DNA of 14,091 nt from JAGLQA01 sp023135565 (GTDB lineage: Bacteria > Acidobacteriota > Aminicenantia > UBA2199). Location of the stretch: NCBI GenBank assembly GCA_030639305.1, contig DAOWCY010000187.1, forward strand, positions 1 through 14,091, given 5' to 3'. The translations under genes and the position numbers were made by a program. The notes below the pieces were generated by a model. It saw only the letters and a program-made list of their open reading frames with translations. It was not told the DNA's origin and did no database searches. The stretch's first letter is position 1. Each line of letters opens with the position of its first letter. Shown here piece after piece: positions 1 through 7,345 of this stretch.

Positions 1-49
1 CAAAATCAGCAGCGCCATTAAAACAGTTTTAGATTAGCCCCAGCTTCCG

Positions 50-97
50 GCACTCAACCACCAACAGGAAACCGAAAGCTTCCTGCTGATGGCTGAT
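50..97. repeat. 48-bp direct repeat, copy 1
   Basis: This 48-bp stretch begins GCACTCAACC and ends GATGGCTGAT. It recurs with no mismatch and in the same orientation at 1662-1709; the flanks of the two copies differ, so the identity is bounded. It contains an inverted repeat, CAGGAA - 9 nt - TTCCTG. The two copies bracket the outer-membrane protein gene. It could be a dispersed intergenic repeat or a footprint of an insertion or duplication; the sequence does not decide which. Confidence 0.9.
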
Positions 98-116
98 CAA
101 AGAGAACCTGCTAAAT

Positions 117-162
117 GTTTATAAACCCGGTTTATAGTGTTTATAAACTGTTTATAGTAAAC
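117..162. promoter_or_regulatory. GTTTATA(AAC) palindrome array, possible operator
   Basis: The perfect 10-bp palindrome GTTTATAAAC occurs at 117-126 and 139-148. The half-element GTTTATA occurs at 130-136 and 150-156, and the last is followed by GT-AAAC. All four GTTTATA units point the same way, 9-13 bp apart. The array lies about 150 bp upstream of the outer-membrane protein gene. Such clustering suggests a regulator binding region, but an AT-rich degenerate repeat is also possible. The rest of 1-308 shows no gene. Between about 170 and 290 it is AT-rich and could hold the promoter, though I find no convincing -35/-10 pair with good spacing. Confidence 0.35.
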
Positions 163-308
163 TTTCATCAAGATAAATTAAAAAAAACTTGTATAAGGTT
201 GATATAAAATGATTTCGGAAATTTACAATAACTTTGGCAGTTAAATTGCTAACACTTTTTCGATGAAAGATTCAAATTTTATAAAAATCGATTTTAAGGA
301 GGTAAAAA

Positions 309-1523
309 ATGACGAATCTTGAAACAAAAAAAACAAAAAAGCACCCGGGAAGAGTCCTGCTGCTTTTATTAGCCGCGGTACTTTTTTTCTTACCCTCTCC
401 CTCTTTTGCCATCAATGTGGCTGCAGCAGCAGAATTTCTTAAGCTGCAAGCGCCGGAGAGCGGGAAAAAACATGAGCTTTGGAGGGGGAAATTTTATAAG
501 TCTTTAAATTTCCTGGTAAAGATGGATAAGGAATTGCATCGACTCAGCCTTGCTGTCGAGGGTGGTTTCTCCGGTCATAAGGCAGGCGAGAACAACCTCT
601 ACAAACTAAACATCGCATCTGTAATCAGCAAAGATATACACCCTCACTCCTTTACTTTTAAGGGCGGCACTTCCGTTCAATACTTGGATAACAGCCTGAA
701 AGAGAATATTACCACCTTGCAATTGAGCTATGACCACCATTTAAAAAAATGGTTTGAGTTCTATGGATTTTTAGAGCGTTTTTCAGACAGTTATCTCAGC
801 ATTCAACAGCGTTACGAAATCGGTTGTGGGTTCAAGTTTGAATTTGATTTCGGCATTGCCAAAACGGTAAAGAAGGAACTGGATAGCTATAAAGAAAACT
901 CTCAATCATATAAGAATTTCATTTGTTACGTAAAGAGTGACCCAAGCAATAAATTTTCTAAAGCCGATGAAAATTCTATTAAAAAACAGCTTGACGGTTT
1001 AAAGAGAAAGGCAGAGACTATCAAGAAAAGCCTTAATAAAAAGTATAAGATTTTATCGCTGGGCCTAGCCTTTACCCTATTCTCTGAGTTAGAAAACGCA
1101 GAAATAAATACCACAGTTGAAGAAGAGAATGATGATGGGGAAATAGTAGAAGTCAGCAAAAAATTTCCGCTGCCCGGGGAACAGCGTTTCAGGATCGTAA
1201 TACGCCCTTCACTGGTGTTAAGCCCTGTTAAAAACTTAACTTTTAAAGGGCATATCTACTTCAAGCTGCCTATAGGCAGGCCGTACTTAGTAAATGATAC
1301 GCTCGATTTACGTATCGATTCACTTTTCAGGATTGAATATGGGCTGACAAAAGGCGATAGTTGGGCGAAAAAAGTGTCGATTATTTTCGAGTACCAGCGG
1401 CATCACGACAACCTCCCCCCGCTACTGCCTCAATCGATTATAGATGATTACATAATTGTCGGTAGGACAGCTGCGGAAAAGGTACACGATGAGTTTCTTT
1501 TAAAGCTGGCCATCCAATTCTGA
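309..1523 (+). CDS. Predicted outer-membrane beta-barrel protein (DUF481-like)
   Basis: 404-aa secreted protein. A Lys-rich n-region (residues 7-15), a hydrophobic core (16-28) and a plausible signal-peptidase I site after Ser-Phe-Ala (34) form a signal peptide. The mature part is rich in alternating amphipathic strands and ends in LLKLAIQF. A terminal Phe with alternating hydrophobics is the usual BAM-recognised beta-signal of outer-membrane proteins. The segment around 145-182 (aromatic strands, ERFSD, QQRYEIGCGF) resembles DUF481/YdiY-type barrels, but I cannot confirm this without a profile search. A Lys/Glu-rich, probably helical stretch (about 183-248) interrupts the strands, which is unusual for a simple barrel. 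The start is fixed by a perfect AAGGAGG at 296-302, six bases before the ATG. It is monocistronic and convergent with the next gene. Its substrate or role is unknown. Confidence 0.8.
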   Translation: MTNLETKKTKKHPGRVLLLLLAAVLFFLPSPSFAINVAAAAEFLKLQAPESGKKHELWRGKFYKSLNFLVKMDKELHRLSLAVEGGFSGHKAGENNLYKLNIASVISKDIHPHSFTFKGGTSVQYLDNSLKENITTLQLSYDHHLKKWFEFYGFLERFSDSYLSIQQRYEIGCGFKFEFDFGIAKTVKKELDSYKENSQSYKNFICYVKSDPSNKFSKADENSIKKQLDGLKRKAETIKKSLNKKYKILSLGLAFTLFSELENAEINTTVEEENDDGEIVEVSKKFPLPGEQRFRIVIRPSLVLSPVKNLTFKGHIYFKLPIGRPYLVNDTLDLRIDSLFRIEYGLTKGDSWAKKVSIIFEYQRHHDNLPPLLPQSIIDDYIIVGRTAAEKVHDEFLLKLAIQF

Positions 1524-1535
1524 GCGCTACGCATT

Positions 1536-1630
1536 TACAGCTTTCAGCATTCGGCAAAAGGGCATTCGCGAACTCTTCTATTACTGGGAGCTATTTTAAC
1601 CACGAATGAACACAAATCGGCGCAAATAGA
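1536..1630. repeat. Degenerate dispersed repeats downstream of the outer-membrane protein gene
   Basis: The gene-free stretch 1524-1814 is mostly repeat-like. At 1538-1555 there is CAGCTTTCAGCATTCGGC, similar to the degenerate CAGCATTCAGCTTTCAG tract at 12376-12413. At 1598-1630 there is an ACCACGAATGAACACAAAT-type element of the kind scattered between genes in many environmental bacterial genomes. Nothing suggests a gene here. Confidence 0.5.
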
Positions 1631-1661
1631 ATATGCCTGTGGCAAAAAAACCTTTGGTATA

Positions 1662-1709
1662 GCACTCAACCACCAACAGGAAACCGAAAGCTTCCTGCTG
1701 ATGGCTGAT
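1662..1709. repeat. 48-bp direct repeat, copy 2
   Basis: Identical over 48 bp, in the same orientation, to 50-97. It lies in the spacer between the convergent ends of the outer-membrane protein gene and the surface protein gene, so the outer-membrane gene sits between the two copies. It has the same internal CAGGAA/TTCCTG inverted repeat. Confidence 0.9.
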
Positions 1710-1756
1710 GCCTCTTTCTCTCCCCCCATCACCGGGTTCCCTAATACCAAACACAC

Positions 1757-1795
1757 AGCGCAGCGGGTTATAACACACACATTCCGCTCTGCGCT
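1757..1795. terminator. Inverted repeat between convergent genes, possible bidirectional terminator
   Basis: AGCGCAGCGG (1757-1766) can pair with CCGCTCTGCGCT (1784-1795) with a 2-nt bulge. The loop contains the palindrome GTTATAAC. Its position between two convergent genes suits a terminator, but neither side carries a good T-tract, so it may only be a stable repeat. Confidence 0.3.
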
Positions 1796-1814
1796 TCTGT
1801 ATATTTATAAGTAG

Positions 1815-4046
1815 TTATTGGTTGGCGGAAACTGTCCCGGACAGGCTGCTCTCGTCACCTTCTAAGTCCACCATGGAAACGGCATACGCATACTGTCTAC
1901 CTAAAGGCAATTTGGCATCCACATAACTCAGGCTGCCGGCATCCACTTCCGCCACTAATTGTAAAGAATCTCCGTTAATGGAACGGTAAATGCGGTATTT
2001 ACCCGGGGTAAACGCTTCTTCCGGGTTCTCCGACCAGGAAAGGGTAACGAAATACTCACCGCGGAACAAGGAACGGTTCACCCGCAGATCGGTTTTTATG
2101 CTCACCGGCGGTTTAGGCCAGGTGAATTCGATGTTCATGGTGTTCATCACCTTGCCTTTCAGTATAGCCTTTACCCTGGCTGTTCCTGCTTCAGCAGACA
2201 CTAAGGTGCGGGAATAAAGCCCGTTGCCGAAGACCAAATTCTCATGCCAGGAACCGGCGTCAGTGACGAAATCGATCCCTAAATTCCCCGGGATAGGTCT
2301 TTCTTCGTGGTTGGGGTCGGTCTGTTTTTCGTAGAGAGAAGCATTGATCTGGACCATGCCTTTACCGTCGGATTTAATCTTGGTGGTGGTGGACTCTATG
2401 GTGGCTTCCAGGTCGTTTAGGTTAAAAATCTTAATAATGGCCTTTGCCTCCGCAGACCACATACCCAGGTTATCCTGTACCTTCAAGGTGGGCCTGTAGG
2501 TGCCGACTTTCGTGTAAGTGTGAGTGACCCGCTCCCCGTACCCGGTTTTACCGTCGCCGAAATCCCACTGCCATTGGGTGATGTCGCCGTCAGGATCGAC
2601 AGAGCCGCTGCCGTCAAAAGAAATCCCATCGGGCAAAATAGCGCCGTATCTCCAGTTGTCCATCGCGGCAACAGGGTACACACAATCGCCGAGTCCACCG
2701 GCGAAACATATTCTTTGGGCGTATATATCGCCGTCATGCCAACAAATAATAGCGCCGCCGTCGCCGTCGTCTACTATCCGGGGGGCCTCCTGCCGCCCTG
2801 GACGCAAACTTACTGAAAGCCCGTAACTGCCCCACTCATTCTGTCCGCCGGCATTCATGCGTTGGGCATAAATGTTGGAGTTGGTTCCATAACGGTCATT
2901 CATCCAGGTGACCAGTACCCCGCCGGAGCCGTCGGATATAAGGTGGCCGTTATAAACGCCTGATGTGTAAGTAGGCTCAGATCGCCAGACAGAGTGGCCC
3001 GAAGCGTTGAGCCGTTCCATTTCAACATCGATTTGCACCGGGCAATCACGGTCTGTATATGAGATAATGGCGCCGTTGGCACCGTCGTGAACTATCTGCA
3101 AGCTCTCAGGTTCATAAGCGTATTCCGAATTCACATAAACCCCATCCGCAGCCCATGCCGCCGCGCCATTGCCGGTAATACGTTGAGCGTAATTATAATA
3201 ACGATTGGAATAATAATAAGTGCCGCGTCGATCGATCCAGGTGATGATGGCTCCCCTATTATTGGTAGACGCTATTTGGGGGCCGGTTTGACCTCTATCT
3301 ACCGTGCAGACGGCAATCCCGTTCGAAGTCCACTGCGGCGTCCCGTTCGAACTCACACGCTGGGCATAAACGTCCGGGTTCCCGTTACGATTATCTTCCC
3401 AGGTGATAATAGCTCCGTTCAAGCCGTCGGTTACGATTTGTGGGACCGACTGCCCGCTGCCGGCGGTGCAAACGGCCACTCCGCCGGCGCCCCAAAGAAC
3501 CGCGCCGGTGGAATCGATGCGACGGCAGTAGATGTCCAAATTACCACCGCGGTTATCCTGCCACACTATAATAGCGCCGCCGGAACCATCGGATACAACC
3601 TGCGGGTTCAACTGGTCATTAGCCGCGGTGCAGATGACTCTCCCGCCGGCTGCCCAACGAACCACTCCATTAGTGCCTACACGTTGGGCATAGATGTCGT
3701 ATTGACTGCCGCTGCGCCTGTCCTGCCAGACCATAATAATACCTCCCGCGCCGTCGGATGCCACGGCGATATTCCCCTGACTGTCGGCTGCCGTGCACAC
3801 GGCACGGCCATCACTGGTCCACAGCGCGGTGCCGGTGGCATCGAGACGCTGGGCGTAGATGTCCTTATTTCCCGCCCGGAAATCCTCCCAGGCAATGATA
3901 GCGCCGTTGGCGCCGTCTGAAACCATACGCGGATGCGTCTGGGTATTTGCCGCTGTGCATACAGGTGTGTTGACATAGGGGTCATTGCTCCATCCGATAA
4001 AAAAGAAAATGATCCCCACTGACATTAAAAGTTTCTTTATCTTCAT
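1815..4046 (-). CDS. Secreted surface protein: beta-propeller-like repeats, PKD, Ig/FN3-like domains
   Basis: 743-aa exported protein. Residues 1-20 form a signal sequence or anchor (Lys-rich start, then a hydrophobic run with FFF). No lipobox Cys is present. Residues about 28-446 hold some seven to eight repeats of roughly 54 aa. The repeat core is SDG-x-GGAII-x-W-x-D-x-R, then DIYAQR, G-W and VCTA, the pattern of a beta-propeller or stacked sheet. Residues about 455-541 are a PKD domain (FDGSGSVDPDGDI, WDFGDG, Y-x-x-x-GTY). Residues about 545-640 resemble an invasin-type Ig domain, and 646-740 a fibronectin type III domain (YRIYRS, YAYAVS). Such proteins are usually extracellular adhesins or matrix components; no catalytic residues are recognised. 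The start follows AAGGAG at a good distance. It has its own long structured leader and is not joined to an operon. Confidence 0.85.
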   Translation of the reverse strand: MKIKKLLMSVGIIFFFIGWSNDPYVNTPVCTAANTQTHPRMVSDGANGAIIAWEDFRAGNKDIYAQRLDATGTALWTSDGRAVCTAADSQGNIAVASDGAGGIIMVWQDRRSGSQYDIYAQRVGTNGVVRWAAGGRVICTAANDQLNPQVVSDGSGGAIIVWQDNRGGNLDIYCRRIDSTGAVLWGAGGVAVCTAGSGQSVPQIVTDGLNGAIITWEDNRNGNPDVYAQRVSSNGTPQWTSNGIAVCTVDRGQTGPQIASTNNRGAIITWIDRRGTYYYSNRYYNYAQRITGNGAAAWAADGVYVNSEYAYEPESLQIVHDGANGAIISYTDRDCPVQIDVEMERLNASGHSVWRSEPTYTSGVYNGHLISDGSGGVLVTWMNDRYGTNSNIYAQRMNAGGQNEWGSYGLSVSLRPGRQEAPRIVDDGDGGAIICWHDGDIYAQRICFAGGLGDCVYPVAAMDNWRYGAILPDGISFDGSGSVDPDGDITQWQWDFGDGKTGYGERVTHTYTKVGTYRPTLKVQDNLGMWSAEAKAIIKIFNLNDLEATIESTTTKIKSDGKGMVQINASLYEKQTDPNHEERPIPGNLGIDFVTDAGSWHENLVFGNGLYSRTLVSAEAGTARVKAILKGKVMNTMNIEFTWPKPPVSIKTDLRVNRSLFRGEYFVTLSWSENPEEAFTPGKYRIYRSINGDSLQLVAEVDAGSLSYVDAKLPLGRQYAYAVSMVDLEGDESSLSGTVSANQ

Positions 4047-4065
4047 TTTTAACTCCTTTTAAAAA

Positions 4066-4222
4066 CACCCCGTTTGGGCGACCCGCTAAACCGCGAAAAC
4101 ATGAACGTTTCTTCCTGCAAAGGGAACAGCGTCCCCACCCTATAAGGGCAGCAGGAAACTCCGGGATAAAACAAAAACCTGTTTCCCCGGTACACGCTCA
4201 TATGAAAACCGTTTAAAAACGG
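4066..4222 (-). promoter_or_regulatory. Structured 5' leader of the surface protein gene
   Basis: Upstream of the start at 4046 the minus-strand transcript can form several hairpins. CCGTTT-TT-AAACGG spans 4209-4222. CCGGG/CCCGG pairs 4186-4190 with 4161-4165. A three-way junction has an outer stem TTCCTGC/GCAGGAA (4151-4157 with 4112-4118) enclosing CCCT-ATA-AGGG (4138-4148) and a GGGA/TCCC hairpin (4122-4135). A final GCCC-AAAC-GGGG hairpin lies at 4068-4079, directly before the ribosome binding site and followed by a short U-run. I recognise no known riboswitch consensus. The function is inferred only from the density of pairing and the position. Confidence 0.4.
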
Positions 4223-4394
4223 AGACGGTGAGCGGTGCGCCCAATGAGGTGCTCTCGAAAAATTTTTTTTTGTTTTTCTCATTCGTTTCTCACGATAGTT
4301 AATTAGCAATAATGATGCCAACTTCTCAAACAGGCACGAAACCCTTTATTGATGAGCCTTTCCAGTTCTCCGCTCTCTTTCCTGTTTTTGAGAC

Positions 4395-4411
4395 TGTAAC
4401 ATTTTGTATCA
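4395..4411. promoter_or_regulatory. 17-bp imperfect palindrome, unit 1 of 3
   Basis: TGTAACATTTTGTATCA is an imperfect dyad (TGTAACA-TTT-TGTATCA). A near copy sits exactly 100 bp on at 4495, and a third, more symmetric variant at 4573. The units could be operator sites, or the repeated transposase-binding sites seen at the ends of some transposable elements. No flanking transposase is present. Confidence 0.4.
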
Positions 4412-4494
4412 AATTTTTTTAGGAATTTATGGTGAAAATAAAGTTATTCCGGGAAAACGCCCGTATATTGCAGGTTTCCAGGCTTCTTTCTAAG

Positions 4495-4511
4495 TGTAAC
4501 ATTTTATATCA
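4495..4511. promoter_or_regulatory. 17-bp imperfect palindrome, unit 2 of 3
   Basis: TGTAACATTTTATATCA differs from the 4395 unit by one base and starts exactly 100 bp after it. Its flank continues CACATTTGTCCC, which the other units do not share. It has the same two interpretations as unit 1. Confidence 0.4.
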
Positions 4512-4572
4512 CACATTTGTCCCGCCCCCGCTGAAAAAAAGCAAAAACAAGAACAACACTACCTTTCCGGGT

Positions 4573-4589
4573 TGTAATGTTTTGTTACA
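4573..4589. promoter_or_regulatory. 17-bp palindrome, unit 3 of 3
   Basis: TGTAATGTTTTGTTACA matches unit 1 at 13 of 17 positions and has perfect outer dyad arms TGTAA-N7-TTACA. The mismatches preserve or improve the symmetry, which favours a dimeric protein-binding site over chance similarity. Confidence 0.4.
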
Positions 4590-4611
4590 CTGCGGGCTTA
4601 TACTTTCTTTT

Positions 4612-4670
4612 TTGCCTCCGGCGGCCCCTGCCGGGGAGGCCAAACTTTTGAAAAAGTTTGATCAAAACTT
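4612..4670. repeat. Dispersed double-hairpin repeat, copy A
   Basis: A GC-rich inverted repeat (GCCTCC 4614-4619 with GGAGGC 4635-4640) is followed at once by CAAACTTTT-GA-AAAAGTTTG (4641-4660, nine-base perfect arms) and ATCAAAACTT. The same composite element, with small indels and the same orientation, is at 12417-12472. It lies just past the 3' end of the antiporter gene and might help termination, but its recurrence marks it as a dispersed repeat. The whole gene-free stretch 4047-4722 holds only the leader, the three 17-bp units and repeats of this type. Confidence 0.65.
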
Positions 4671-4722
4671 CTTATTATTGAGAATCAAAGGCGCTCACCC
4701 GCTGCCCCTGCGGCGAAGCCGC

Positions 4723-5904
4723 TTATAGGTTGGGGACGCCTTCCCCCGCACCCCTGCGGGCGAAACGCTTCAACAGCGCGGGATAAATAATAGAAGTTAA
4801 TACGGCTGCCAACAAAACCGAAGCTGCCTGCTCCCGGGATATAATTCCATGCTCCAGGCCGAAGGTGGCAATGACGACCAATAGAGTAAGCGCAAAAGAA
4901 GTAGAAAGCGGCACTAACAGGATTTCCACTAAACTAAAACGGGAAAAGAATAATACCATGGAAGCCAATAGCCTGACAAAAAAAATGACAAACGAGATCA
5001 CTAATGCCTGCAGCAGCACATTAATATCCAGCAAATTGTTGATGTCGAAACGCAGCCCCACTTCGATAAAAAAAACCGGGATCAAAAAACCGTAAGCAAA
5101 TCCACCTATCCTCTCCCGGATGTGTTCCCGCTCCTTAAAAATAAGGCCGTATGCCATACCGGCGAGAAAAGCGCCTACGATCAACTCCATATCCAAAAGA
5201 GCGGCCAGGGATACAAATACGAATAGGTTTACAAAATTAGCCCGGATGCCGCTTTCCATGGGATCGCCGGTTTTTAAAAAAGGACGCACCAATCCGGGGA
5301 ACCACCACATCAACAAACGGAACAATTTATAAAGCACATAAGCGATCAGGATAAATGCGGCAAACTGCCCTAAGTGAATAAGCGATTCTAAAGAAAAACC
5401 GGATTGATAATAAAGGATAAATAAGGTCAGGGAAAAAAGACTCACTACTTCCCCGATACTGCCGATGATAAGCAATTTCTGCCCCGTATCGCTGCCGCTG
5501 AGCCCGGTCTCCCGCAAAACCGGGAACAAAAGACCTACCGCGGTGGTCAGGTATATCAACGCATAGATGGGCGGCTGCCGGTAAAAAATCGCCGCCCCGA
5601 AAGAAAAAACCACTACCAGCGCCACCACCGCAATATAAAGATAAAGCTCTCTTTTAGGCGTGATTTTGATTTTTTCAAAATCTATCTCCAAACCGGCCAG
5701 GTACATCAACAAAATGAAACCGAATTCACCCAAAAACTTAATGATAGAGGTCTTATGAAAAGCCTCTTTGAAAAATAATCCCAGGAATAAACCGAAAAGA
5801 ATTTCCCCTACCGCCGAAGGCAAATGCAGGCGGCGGCTCAAAAAAGGCATCAGGAAAGCCCCGATGCAGATCGAAAGCATCAATAAGGCTTCCAGTTCAG
5901 TCAT
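4723..5904 (-). CDS. Cation/proton antiporter, CPA2 (KefB/NapA-like) membrane subunit
   Basis: 393-aa integral membrane protein with some 11-13 hydrophobic segments, the Na+/H+ exchanger fold of the CPA2 family. Family marks are the early PSAVGEILFGLFLG segment (29-42) and FILLMYLAGLEID (63-75). It should exchange K+ or Na+ for protons across the inner membrane. Where CPA2 members usually carry an ND, DD or QD pair for ion binding, this protein appears to have Gly151-Glu152 (GSIGEVVSL), so ion specificity is uncertain. I place the start at 5904: the ATG overlaps the stop of the preceding regulator (ATGACTGA, 8-bp overlap) and follows a GGAGG nine bases away. A longer reading frame from 5970 would lie inside the regulator gene. 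It lacks a C-terminal RCK domain, which the coupled upstream gene supplies. Confidence 0.88.
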   Translation of the reverse strand: MTELEALLMLSICIGAFLMPFLSRRLHLPSAVGEILFGLFLGLFFKEAFHKTSIIKFLGEFGFILLMYLAGLEIDFEKIKITPKRELYLYIAVVALVVVFSFGAAIFYRQPPIYALIYLTTAVGLLFPVLRETGLSGSDTGQKLLIIGSIGEVVSLFSLTLFILYYQSGFSLESLIHLGQFAAFILIAYVLYKLFRLLMWWFPGLVRPFLKTGDPMESGIRANFVNLFVFVSLAALLDMELIVGAFLAGMAYGLIFKEREHIRERIGGFAYGFLIPVFFIEVGLRFDINNLLDINVLLQALVISFVIFFVRLLASMVLFFSRFSLVEILLVPLSTSFALTLLVVIATFGLEHGIISREQAASVLLAAVLTSIIYPALLKRFARRGAGEGVPNL

Positions 5905-7318
5905 TGGGAAAGGCCTCCGGGATGACCAGCGTGGAAAGCCGGCTCTTTTTAGCCACCAGGTAAGAAACACTGGGTTTGAAAATGGAGAGCCTAACCCGGG
6001 CCCGGGTCGCCACTACCAGCAGGTGATTCCTCAAAGGTTCCAGGAAGCGGAGCGTTTTCAGCACCGGGTTGCCTTCTAAGGTATCGTAGGGAATCTTTCT
6101 TTTATAAATCCCTTCAAAATCGGAAACCGTCTGCCGGCATAACTGGAGTTCATTGTCTTCCTGCCTGCCCCGCATCTCTTTAGGCATGGTCACATAAACC
6201 ACCCGGTAAGGTATGTCCAGCAGCTTCGATACCTCGATGCCGGTTTCTAAAGTGCGTACCGGGTCGGGGCCGTTGAGCAGCACCACCACCCCTTCATAAG
6301 GGAAACTGAGCCGGGACAGGAGAAAAGGTTTTTGCGATTTTTTGAAAGTTTCCCGGACGCGGTAACCTTTCAGCCAGCCCTTATCCATCGGCACCACCAG
6401 CAGCCCCGTATCCAATGAAAGCATAAAAATCTCTTTAAAAAGACCGATGGCCTGCCCCATGTAGAAAGCTTTTACGTCGCTTTTGATTTTCTCGGAACAA
6501 GTATGGGATAGTTTTTTCTTAAAAGGGATAAAGTGGATGCGCCGCGCTTTAAAATATTCCAGCCAGTATAGGGCCTCATCCATATTGCAGTCGAAATCGT
6601 CGTGCAGGGGTAGAACGATCTCGCTGCCGTACTGCCGCGGGAATTCGGGCAAACCTTTCAGCAGGGTGGCGGTGACATTTTCCAGTACGCGAGGGTCGCC
6701 CACCAACACCACCCGGTCGCCCACTTTCAAAACCGAATTGCCGTCGGGCAAGATCATTTCGCCTTTACGGTAGATTGCGGAAATATGCCAGCGCACCGGG
6801 CACAGGGTTTTTAGTTTGCGGCCTACTAAGTGCGACCGGGCTTTGATTTCCACCTCGATCAATTCGCCCCGGCCCAGGCCCAAGTTCACAGCCAGGGCCG
6901 CTCCTTTTTCCATAATTTTGCGCACTGACTGGATGCCCGGCCCTAAGGCATTGACCATGGTGACATTATAGGGTTCGAATCGTTTCTCGTCTATCTCGCC
7001 GTAGGTCAAAATGATAAAAGGCGCGTCTAATTTGAATTTTTCGCGGGCGATGCGGCAGGTTTCCGCGTTCACTTCCTCGTCTTTGATGGTAGAAATGATA
7101 TATTTGATCCCGTCGAGGCCGAGTTTTTTCCAGGTCACCAAACTCCCGGCGGCTCCGCTGAGGAATGTCGCGGCGGGAAATTCTTCTTTAAATTGGGCGA
7201 TGCGTTTTTCGTTCATATCCACGGCCGTGATATGCCAGGCCGGGGCCAGGTTGTTCAGCAGTTCCCTGCCGAAGCAGCCCAAGCCGAAAACCAGTATTTC
7301 CTGTTTTCCTTCGATCAT
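5897..7318 (-). CDS. RCK (TrkA-N/TrkA-C) regulator with C-terminal USP-like domains
   Basis: 473-aa cytoplasmic protein. Residues 7-135 are a TrkA-N/RCK_N Rossmann domain with the dinucleotide motif GLGCFG (12-17) and an acidic residue at the end of strand 2 (Asp34). Residues about 150-220 are a TrkA-C domain (LVGRKLKTL, VGDRVVLVG). Residues about 230-473 look like one or two universal-stress-protein-like folds; the last has GNPVLKTL, VVATRARVRL and a closing LVIP strand. RCK domains gate K+ channels and Kef-type antiporters in response to NAD(H) or nucleotides. The 8-bp overlap with the antiporter gene makes a two-gene gated exchanger very likely. The start is supported by GGGAG six to seven bases upstream. 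Confidence 0.85.
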   Translation of the reverse strand: MIEGKQEILVFGLGCFGRELLNNLAPAWHITAVDMNEKRIAQFKEEFPAATFLSGAAGSLVTWKKLGLDGIKYIISTIKDEEVNAETCRIAREKFKLDAPFIILTYGEIDEKRFEPYNVTMVNALGPGIQSVRKIMEKGAALAVNLGLGRGELIEVEIKARSHLVGRKLKTLCPVRWHISAIYRKGEMILPDGNSVLKVGDRVVLVGDPRVLENVTATLLKGLPEFPRQYGSEIVLPLHDDFDCNMDEALYWLEYFKARRIHFIPFKKKLSHTCSEKIKSDVKAFYMGQAIGLFKEIFMLSLDTGLLVVPMDKGWLKGYRVRETFKKSQKPFLLSRLSFPYEGVVVLLNGPDPVRTLETGIEVSKLLDIPYRVVYVTMPKEMRGRQEDNELQLCRQTVSDFEGIYKRKIPYDTLEGNPVLKTLRFLEPLRNHLLVVATRARVRLSIFKPSVSYLVAKKSRLSTLVIPEAFPND

Positions 7319-7345
7319 GGTTAGCTCCCATAAAAAGCAAAAGAG

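Noticed and set aside
1544..1780. Minus-strand reading frames in the convergent spacer
   Set aside because: They overlap the 48-bp repeat and the inverted repeat, have no ribosome site, and show no protein-like composition.
3087..3920. Plus-strand 277-codon reading frame opposite the surface protein
   Set aside because: It is antisense to a repeat-rich coding region; the periodic residues mirror the repeats of the real gene on the minus strand.
4066..4222. Cyclic-di-GMP (GEMM) or cobalamin riboswitch
   Set aside because: A GGGACGC string is present in the leader, but the rest of the GEMM core and tetraloop receptor pattern is not, and no cobalamin-box sequence is seen.
4049..4321. Minus-strand 90-codon reading frame
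   Set aside because: It coincides with the hairpin-rich leader and lacks a ribosome site; base pairing explains the region better.
4429..4728. Plus-strand 99-codon reading frame
   Set aside because: It runs through two of the 17-bp dyad elements and the double-hairpin repeat, has no convincing ribosome site, and reads as low-complexity non-protein text.
5905..5970. Longer start for the antiporter (22 more residues)
   Set aside because: The extension lies inside the RCK gene, reads as basic and Trp-rich rather than membrane-like, and the start at 5904 has a GGAGG site and the typical overlapping stop/start.
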